A stretch of DNA of 15,082 nucleotides from JBAZKV01 sp964443545 (GTDB lineage Bacteria; Margulisbacteria; WOR-1; JAKLHX01; JBAZKV01). Under the pieces are notes generated by a model. That model was not told where the DNA came from. It saw nothing but the letters and a program-made list of their open reading frames with translations, and ran no database searches. The number at the start of each line of letters is the position of its first letter. Position 1 is the first letter of the stretch. The stretch lies in contig CAYUCV010000025.1 of the NCBI GenBank assembly GCA_964443545.1, positions 1 through 15,082 on the forward strand. Direction: 5' to 3'. Both the position numbers and the translations under genes were made by a program. Shown piece by piece: positions 7,899 through 13,929 of this stretch.

Positions 7899-8939
7899 CT
7901 AGCGTATCAGCCCTTCCAGCCAATTCTTTGCAGCAGGCGTTTCTGACACACAGTATTGATGCATCTCCAGTTTTTTGAGCAGTCCCAAAGGAGTAGGATA
8001 AGCAAATTCGAACGGAGGGACAACTGAAGCCATGTCGCGCACCCGGCTAGAAATATCCGTCAGCGCCACGATCCCTCTTTCGTAGTCTCCCAGAAATTGG
8101 GGGGCTATCCCCAGCATCAGAGAGCGTCTGAACATCCTTGAGCCGTCAAGGTCCTTATCAGGGTCCCATTGAACGTAATTGGGGTTTAATTCCGCATCAT
8201 TGTAGAACCCGTCCTCGGAATAATAGTGAACCCCCATGATCGGGTCAAGCAGATGGGACCTTTCAAGGAGTTTCTCAAAAGTGCTTCTCATAAGATCTAC
8301 CGCGATCACTCTATCTCTGCCGGACGCAGTTGCCCACTCGCTTCTTTTCATGGTCCACAAAAACGACGGTTTTATCCACACCCGGCTTCTTTTTAAAAAT
8401 GTCCCGGGAAGAACCTGATTGGCCAGAAAAAAGTCAGCCCCATCATCATTCATGTTCTGATAGACCCTTATCGTCTCATCCCCGTAGATTGCCCTTATCA
8501 TTCTTCTGAAAGGAAAATGCCAGCCAAGGGTATTTACGGAATACGCTCTGCCAAGATCTTCCGGCCAGTCCGCTTGCCCCGACAAAGTCAGCCGGACTAA
8601 CTTCCCGCGGCGGGATATTGCATCAATGCTCAATGGCTCTGTAAATGCCATGTCCTGCCTGTCCAGGACATTAATATGCCCTCTGTCTGATAAAACCTGC
8701 TCTCCTACACACGGCTCCAAAGCAAGTTCAATAGAGGCGCCGTTCCGCTTAATATCCCTGACCAACCCAAAGAATTCATCCCCTCTCGGGAACATGTCAA
8801 GCACCTGATAATGGGCCCCAAGCCTTTCATAGGCTTCGATGAATTGAGACCTCAAGCGGTCGTGCTTTCTCCCCTCTGGTCTAAAGACCGCCTCTGCTCT
8901 GGCATAAGGCATCAAGCTGGTTCTGCCCGGCATGCGCAT
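7899..8939 (-). CDS. DUF4291 domain protein with N-terminal extension
   Basis: 346-residue protein. From about residue 144 to 305 it carries the hallmarks of Pfam family DUF4291: RMIRAIYGDETIRVYQ (146-161), WIKPSFLW.MKRSEWA (188-202), VQWDPDKDLDG (256-266), RSLMLGI (272-278) and LTDISSRV (293-300). I know of no established biochemical function for this family. The first ~140 residues are an extension I do not recognise; most DUF4291 proteins are near 180-220 residues. No signal peptide or membrane segment is seen. AAAGGA lies just upstream of two ATGs (8939 and 8933). The spacing is three bases to the first and nine to the second, so the true start may be 8933. It lies 74 bases downstream of rimO on the same strand and could share its transcript. 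Its 3' end faces the unknown 6757-7887 gene. Confidence 0.78.
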   Translation of the reverse strand: MRMPGRTSLMPYARAEAVFRPEGRKHDRLRSQFIEAYERLGAHYQVLDMFPRGDEFFGLVRDIKRNGASIELALEPCVGEQVLSDRGHINVLDRQDMAFTEPLSIDAISRRGKLVRLTLSGQADWPEDLGRAYSVNTLGWHFPFRRMIRAIYGDETIRVYQNMNDDGADFFLANQVLPGTFLKRSRVWIKPSFLWTMKRSEWATASGRDRVIAVDLMRSTFEKLLERSHLLDPIMGVHYYSEDGFYNDAELNPNYVQWDPDKDLDGSRMFRRSLMLGIAPQFLGDYERGIVALTDISSRVRDMASVVPPFEFAYPTPLGLLKKLEMHQYCVSETPAAKNWLEGLIR

Positions 8940-9013
8940 TTGTCCTTTCTTGGACTAAAAGACCATCTGTAAATGTATCGGTATTTCTGGGAGCAGATTT
9001 CAGTTTTGCGCGG

Positions 9014-10243
9014 TCAGATCGCGGTTTTGCCAAGCAGATCGTAGCTGCCCGACGCTAAAATAACCGATCCAATAAATACTCCGGGGTTAACTTTCTTTGC
9101 GTTCCTTACTATAACTCTTCCGTCTATCTCCGGAGCATCCCTATAAGATCTCCCGACAAGGTCTTTGCCTTTCTTTTCTTCGATAAGGACCTCCAGAGTC
9201 CGGCCCGCAAGTTTTGCGTTGGTCTTTCTTGAGATACCGGCCTGCAGCTTCATCAGGTCAAGCACCCTTCTGCTCTTTACTTTTTCTGGGACCTGTCCTT
9301 TCATATTAAAAGCCTTGGTCCCCTTTTCCCTGCTGTAAGGAAAAACCCCGAGCCGGTCAAACTTTGCCTGTTTTATGAACTCTTTGAGGTTTTTAAAATC
9401 CCTCTCCGTCTCCCCCGGAAAACCAACTATGACCGAAGTCCTTATCGCAATGCCGGGCACCTCTTCCCTCAGCAATTTCAATTGTATTTCTATTGTATTT
9501 CTATTGTATTTCCTTCCCATTGCTTTCAGTATCGTATTTTCAGAATGCTGTATCGGCAGATCTATATACTTAACGATCTTCTTTTCTTCTGCCATTACTT
9601 TGATAGTGCTCCGCGACAGATGAGCCGGATGCGCGTACATTACGCGGATCCAATGCACTCCCTTGATCCTGGCTGTTGATCTTAGAAGCTTAGGGAGATC
9701 TGGGTAAGCTGTAGTGTCTTGTGCGATATAGATTATCTCTTTGACCCCTCTTTTTGCCAGAGCCTTGACTTCACTAAGAATGTCCTGAATTTTACGGTGC
9801 CTCAATCTGCCTCTGATCTTGGGTATCAGGCAATATGAGCACCTATTATCGCAGCCTTCTGAAATTTTGACATACGCATACCACGGCTGCGTGGCCTTGA
9901 TCCTAGGGGCACTGCATTCATGCAACCCAATACTGTCAATGATGCCATCGATTTGCGGTCCCCGGTCCGCGGTTCCCGGTTCCCTTTTTAAATATTCCGG
10001 CAAACACCCCGCCGCCAACAATTGCCTGCATTTGCCTTTCTTTTTCCACTCTGACATCTCTTTGATCACGGATATAGCCTCATCCCTTGCCGCCTTTAGG
10101 AACGCGCAGGTGTTAACCACGATAGTATCGGCCTCTTTTGGGTCCAGGGTGATCTTGTATCCGCCTAAAGCGAATTTTCCCATCAGGACTTCGGTGTCGG
10201 AAAGATTTTTGGGGCAGCCAAGGCTTACGAAGTAAACCTTCAT
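9014..10243 (-). CDS. rimO: Ribosomal protein S12 methylthiotransferase
   Basis: Radical-SAM enzyme that adds a methylthio group to an Asp of ribosomal protein S12, using two iron-sulfur clusters. The 409 residues show the N-terminal MTTase domain with cluster cysteines at 10 (SLGCPKN), 46 (NTCAF) and 80 (AGCLPEY), the radical-SAM CDNRCSYC motif (Cys131, 135, 138) and a C-terminal TRAM domain. SLGCPKN and IPKIRGRLRHR distinguish RimO from the tRNA enzyme MiaB. The ATG at 10243 overlaps the trpB stop as ATGA, so the two are translationally coupled; there is no strong Shine-Dalgarno site. Two short tandem arrays lie inside the gene: four 7-base units at residues about 87-96, in the linker after the third cysteine, and three 11-base units near residues 244-254. 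Neither breaks the frame. Confidence 0.94.
   Translation of the reverse strand: MKVYFVSLGCPKNLSDTEVLMGKFALGGYKITLDPKEADTIVVNTCAFLKAARDEAISVIKEMSEWKKKGKCRQLLAAGCLPEYLKREPGTADRGPQIDGIIDSIGLHECSAPRIKATQPWYAYVKISEGCDNRCSYCLIPKIRGRLRHRKIQDILSEVKALAKRGVKEIIYIAQDTTAYPDLPKLLRSTARIKGVHWIRVMYAHPAHLSRSTIKVMAEEKKIVKYIDLPIQHSENTILKAMGRKYNRNTIEIQLKLLREEVPGIAIRTSVIVGFPGETERDFKNLKEFIKQAKFDRLGVFPYSREKGTKAFNMKGQVPEKVKSRRVLDLMKLQAGISRKTNAKLAGRTLEVLIEEKKGKDLVGRSYRDAPEIDGRVIVRNAKKVNPGVFIGSVILASGSYDLLGKTAI
9481..9513. repeat. Three tandem 11-base units inside rimO
   Basis: ATTGTATTTCT occurs at 9481-9491 and 9492-9502, and again as ATTGTATTTCC at 9503-9513. Because 11 is not a multiple of three, each copy is read in a different frame of rimO, yet the 33 bases together keep the frame and the protein segment has normal length by comparison with what I know of RimO. 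Confidence 0.9.
9957..9984. repeat. Four tandem 7-base units inside rimO
   Basis: GGTCCCC, GGTCCGC, GGTTCCC and GGTTCCC follow one another exactly. They encode the REPGTADRGP stretch of RimO, in a linker that seems a few residues longer than usual. Confidence 0.85.
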
Positions 10244-11424
10244 TTTTTGGACACTGAGCCCAGGTCTTTGTCGCCTCGGCCGGAGAGGCAGACCACAACA
10301 ACAGAATTCCTGCCTATCTTGCCTTTTAATTTTGGCAGATACGCAAGGGCATGGGAGGATTCAAGCGCAGGAATGATGCCTTCTTCATGGGAAAGGGACC
10401 TAAAAGCCTCTAGCGCTTCTTTATCGTTTACAGAAACATATTGCACCCTGCCAATATCCTTGAGATAGGAATGCTCGGGCCCGACTCCCGGATAATCAAG
10501 CCCCGCAGAAACAGAATGAGTATCGCTTACCTGTCCGTCCTTTGTCTGCAAAAGATAACTCATGGCCCCGTGAAGGACGCCCGGCCTGCCATAGGCAAGA
10601 GGGGCCGAATTCTGTGCCGCTCCTTTGCCCCTGCCGCCTGCTTCAACTCCTATCAATTTGACTTTTTTATCATCAATAAAGGGATAGAACATCCCCATTG
10701 AGTTGCTGCCGCCGCCTACGCAGGCAATAAGGAAGTCAGGGGATGTCTTTTGTAAGGACATTGCCCTTACCTGAGCCTTTGTTTCTTTTCCGATTATTGA
10801 CTGGAAATCCCTGACCATCATCGGATAGGGATGCGGCCCGATGCAGGAGCCGATGCAGTAGAAAGTGTTTTCTGGATCGCTCATCCAGTCCCTCAGGGCC
10901 TCGTTAACAGCCTCCTTAAGAGTTGCCGTGCCGCCCCGCACAGGGACCACCTTTGCTCCCAGCAGTTCCATCCTTAGGACATTAGGGGCCTGCCTTTTAA
11001 TGTCCTGCTGCCCCATGTAGACCACGCATTCGATGCCAAAAAGCGCCGCCACAGTGGCCGTTGCTACCCCGTGCTGACCGGCGCCGGTTTCGGCAATTAT
11101 CCTTTTCTTCCCCATCTTTTTGGCAAGCAGACCCTGGCCTATGCAGTTATTTATCTTGTGAGCCCCGGTGTGACACAGGTCTTCTCTTTTTAGATAGACC
11201 TTAAATCCGTATTTGCGGCTTAGATTGCTGCAATAATAAAGCGGAGTGGGTCTGCCGGCGTAATAGGACAAATAATAGTTGAGTTCTTTTAGAAATGTCT
11301 TGTCTTTCTTATATCTTGAGTAAGCAGCTTTAAGCTCTTCCAGGCAGGGCATCAGGGTTTCCGGCACAAAGGAACCCCCGTAATTGCCAAAATAGCCCCG
11401 TTTGTCCGGAAGATCATATCTCAT
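10240..11424 (-). CDS. trpB: Tryptophan synthase beta subunit
   Basis: PLP enzyme that joins indole and serine to make tryptophan. From the ATG at 11424 it is 394 residues, matching the usual ~395. The N-terminus RGYFGNYGGSFVPETL is diagnostic of the TrpA-dependent TrpB1 type. Lys90 in HTGAHKINN binds PLP, Glu112 lies in AETGAGQHG, and GGGSNSMG (237-244) binds the PLP phosphate. The C-terminus ends with CLSGRGDKD. An in-frame ATG at 11469 would add 15 unconserved residues, overlap leuS and place the promoter inside the gene, so I reject it. There is no Shine-Dalgarno site, and the -10 element ends seven bases before the ATG, so the mRNA is probably leaderless. rimO follows with an ATGA overlap, and trpA is not adjacent. 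Confidence 0.95.
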   Translation of the reverse strand: MRYDLPDKRGYFGNYGGSFVPETLMPCLEELKAAYSRYKKDKTFLKELNYYLSYYAGRPTPLYYCSNLSRKYGFKVYLKREDLCHTGAHKINNCIGQGLLAKKMGKKRIIAETGAGQHGVATATVAALFGIECVVYMGQQDIKRQAPNVLRMELLGAKVVPVRGGTATLKEAVNEALRDWMSDPENTFYCIGSCIGPHPYPMMVRDFQSIIGKETKAQVRAMSLQKTSPDFLIACVGGGSNSMGMFYPFIDDKKVKLIGVEAGGRGKGAAQNSAPLAYGRPGVLHGAMSYLLQTKDGQVSDTHSVSAGLDYPGVGPEHSYLKDIGRVQYVSVNDKEALEAFRSLSHEEGIIPALESSHALAYLPKLKGKIGRNSVVVVCLSGRGDKDLGSVSKK

Positions 11425-11431
11425 TTTCCCA

Positions 11432-11451
11432 ATTATAGCATGTGCTATAAT
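11432..11451. promoter_or_regulatory. Palindromic bidirectional extended -10 promoter between trpB and leuS
   Basis: ATTATAGCATGTGCTATAAT is an inverted repeat of two 9-base arms around TG. Each arm reads TGCTATAAT in its own direction, a perfect extended -10 element: 11443-11451 serves leuS on the plus strand and 11440-11432 serves trpB on the minus strand. Expected starts are near 11458 and 11425, five bases and one base before the respective ATGs. No good -35 is visible on either side, as usual for extended -10 promoters. The palindrome could also be an operator. Confidence 0.75.
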
Positions 11452-11462
11452 CTTAGAGATAA

Positions 11463-13922
11463 ATGTCAAATTACAGTCCTAAAGAGATAGAGCCTCTCAG
11501 GCAAAGATCCTGGCAGGAAAAAAGGCTTTTTGAGGCTGACAATTCATCGAACAAGCCAAAATACTACGACCTCGTCATGTTCCCCTACCCTTCCGGCAAG
11601 ATACACATGGGACATGTGCGCAATTATGCCATTGGAGATGTGATAGCAAGGTATAAGAGGATGAAGGGCTTTAATGTCCTCCATCCGATCGGCTGGGACG
11701 CCTTTGGCATGCCGGCAGAAAATGCGGCCATAAAAAATAATTCTCATCCCAGGGACTGGACCACAAAATGCATAGCGGACATGACCGTCCAACTGAAGAG
11801 GCTGGGGCTTTCGTACGACTGGTCAAGGGAAGTGACCACCTGCGGGGAGGATTACTACAAGTGGACCCAGTGGATCTTTCTGAAATTCTTTGAAAAAGGC
11901 CTGGCATACAGGAAAAAGGCAAAAGTGAACTGGTGCCCTAAATGCGAGACTGTCCTGGCCAACGAGCAGGCAAAGGACGGAAAATGCTGGAGATGCGACA
12001 GCGCTGTTGAATCAAAGGACATCGAACAATGGTTCTTTAAAATAACGCAGTACGCGCAAAGGCTGCTTGATGACATAGAAAAACTGGAAGGCTGGCCCGA
12101 GAGCGTTCGGATAATGCAGAGGAACTGGATAGGACGCTCGCAAGGCACGAGCATAGAGTTCGCTATAAAGGGTTCGGATAAGAAGCTAAAGATCTTTACT
12201 ACGAGGCCCGACACGCTTTTCGGGGTAACCTACATGACCCTTGCCCCCGAAAACCCGCTCACCGTAGAGTTGTCGCAAGGAACAGGACGGGAGAAAGAGG
12301 TCCTTTCCTATATTGAGAGCGTAAAAAGAAAAGACCCTTCGCTGCGCCAGGTATCGGAAGAAAAGACCGGAGTGTTCACGGGGGCTTATGCGATAAATCC
12401 GGCCAATAACGAGACAATACCGATCTGGACTTCCGATTATGTCCTTATGGAATACGGCACCGGCGCCGTTATGGCGGTCCCGGCCCATGACCAGAGAGAC
12501 TTTGAATTTGCAAAGAAATTCAACCTTCCTATTAATGAGGTTATTGTTCCTAATGGTCCCTCACCACGGCCTTCGGCCACCCCTCTCCCACAGGGAGAAC
12601 AGCGCGAAGCAAGGGCTTTTGCAGACCCCGGCACTATGGTCAATTCGGCCCAGTTCAATGGCATGGACAGCAATAAGGCCATCGATGCAATAACCCTCTG
12701 GCTTGAGGAAAAAGGCATCGGGAAAAGAGAGGTTAATTTTAAGCTGAGGGATTGGCTGATATCCCGCCAGAGGTATTGGGGAGCACCGATACCCATTATC
12801 TACTGTGAAAAATGCGGGGCGGTCCCGGTACCGGATAAAGATCTTCCGGTAAAACTTCCCTATGATGTCAAATTCACGGGAGAAGGCGGCTCTCCTCTTC
12901 TGAGGGCCAAAGATTTTATAAGCACTGTCTGCCCCAAATGCGGCGGAAAAGCCCGCAGGGAAACCGACACGCTGGATACCTTTAACTGCTCCTCCTGGTA
13001 TTTCTTAAGGTACACGAACACAGAAAAGGATTCTGACACGCCTTTTGAGCCAAAGGACCTCAAATACTGGCTTCCCGTGGACCAGTATATCGGCGGCATA
13101 GAACACGCCATACTGCATCTTTTGTACTCAAGGTTCTTCTGTAAAGTCCTCAACGACATGGGATTTATCCCTGTGGACGAACCCTTTAAGAACCTCCTCA
13201 CTCAGGGAATGGTGGTAAAGGACGGGGCAAAGATGAGCAAATCCAAGGGCAATGTGGTGGATCCCGATTATATTATAGAAAAATACGGGGCGGACACAGC
13301 CAGGGTCTTTATCCTTTTTGCTTCTCCTCCGGAAAGGGAGCTTGAGTGGAGCGACGCGGGAGTTGAGGGAAGCTATAGATTTTTGAGCAGGATCTGGAGA
13401 TTGATCACAGAAAACCCGTACGGGCAGGACTTCGGCGAGCTCAGTCGAGTCGCGGCCGCCTGCCCCAGCGCGACAAAACTTCATCAAACCATCAAAGGCG
13501 TGACCGAAGATATTGAGCGCTTTTCCTTTAACACGGCGATCGCAAAGATAATGGAGCTGCTTAACGCGCTTCAGGGTTCGCCTCTCGACAAAAAAAGCGC
13601 CGAGGCGCTGCTTCTGCTGCTTTCCCCATTTGCTCCGCACATAGCTGATGAGCTTTGGGAAAAAATAGGCAATACCGGAAGCACCTTGGAACAGGCCTGG
13701 CCGGGTTATGACCCTGATCTTGTTAAAGAAACCGAGATCGAGGTCCCAATACAGGTCAATGGAAAGCTAAAGGACAGGATTATAATACCAGTCGACCTGC
13801 CGGAAGAGCAGGTCAGGGAAAAAGCTCTTCAGTCAGAGAAGATAAAACAGTCGCTCCAGGAAAAAGAAGTGGTAAAAGTTATATTTGCAAACAGAAAACT
13901 GGTCAATATTGTCATCAGGTGA
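11463..13922 (+). CDS. leuS: Leucyl-tRNA synthetase
   Basis: Class I aminoacyl-tRNA synthetase that charges tRNA-Leu, 819 residues, near the bacterial norm. The HIGH signature is PYPSGKIHMGHVRNY (His48-His51) and the KMSKS signature is at 590-594. Zinc-type CPKC/CWRC and CEKCG/CPKCG pairs are present, the latter before TFNCSSWYFLRY. A CP1 editing domain lies between, followed by the anticodon-binding domain and a C-terminal domain. Start ATG 11463 gives the expected N-terminus (MSNYSPKEIE). There is no Shine-Dalgarno site, and the promoter's expected start is about five bases upstream, so translation is probably leaderless. A palindromic repeat lies in-frame at about residues 365-386 in the editing region. 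The gene ends seven bases from the convergent glycosidase gene. Confidence 0.96.
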   Translation: MSNYSPKEIEPLRQRSWQEKRLFEADNSSNKPKYYDLVMFPYPSGKIHMGHVRNYAIGDVIARYKRMKGFNVLHPIGWDAFGMPAENAAIKNNSHPRDWTTKCIADMTVQLKRLGLSYDWSREVTTCGEDYYKWTQWIFLKFFEKGLAYRKKAKVNWCPKCETVLANEQAKDGKCWRCDSAVESKDIEQWFFKITQYAQRLLDDIEKLEGWPESVRIMQRNWIGRSQGTSIEFAIKGSDKKLKIFTTRPDTLFGVTYMTLAPENPLTVELSQGTGREKEVLSYIESVKRKDPSLRQVSEEKTGVFTGAYAINPANNETIPIWTSDYVLMEYGTGAVMAVPAHDQRDFEFAKKFNLPINEVIVPNGPSPRPSATPLPQGEQREARAFADPGTMVNSAQFNGMDSNKAIDAITLWLEEKGIGKREVNFKLRDWLISRQRYWGAPIPIIYCEKCGAVPVPDKDLPVKLPYDVKFTGEGGSPLLRAKDFISTVCPKCGGKARRETDTLDTFNCSSWYFLRYTNTEKDSDTPFEPKDLKYWLPVDQYIGGIEHAILHLLYSRFFCKVLNDMGFIPVDEPFKNLLTQGMVVKDGAKMSKSKGNVVDPDYIIEKYGADTARVFILFASPPERELEWSDAGVEGSYRFLSRIWRLITENPYGQDFGELSRVAAACPSATKLHQTIKGVTEDIERFSFNTAIAKIMELLNALQGSPLDKKSAEALLLLLSPFAPHIADELWEKIGNTGSTLEQAWPGYDPDLVKETEIEVPIQVNGKLKDRIIIPVDLPEEQVREKALQSEKIKQSLQEKEVVKVIFANRKLVNIVIR
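12556..12600. repeat. Palindromic small repeat inserted in-frame in leuS
   Basis: A GC-rich stretch with two consecutive hairpins: GGCC-TTC-GGCC (12568-12578) and TCTCCC-ACA-GGGAGA (12584-12598). It encodes PSPRPSATPLPQGE, a low-complexity segment that looks unlike LeuRS and lies just before the conserved DPGTMVNS of the editing domain. It resembles the small palindromic repeats that some bacteria scatter between and inside genes. Only one copy is in this window. Confidence 0.7.
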
Positions 13923-13929
13923 ACCGGAT

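Noticed and set aside
9481..9984. Short repeats in rimO considered as a CRISPR array or mobile element
   Set aside because: Units are 7 and 11 bases, directly abutting without spacers, and lie within an intact conserved gene.
11425..11469. Longer trpB start at 11469
   Set aside because: It adds residues not found in TrpB, overlaps leuS and would swallow the promoter palindrome.
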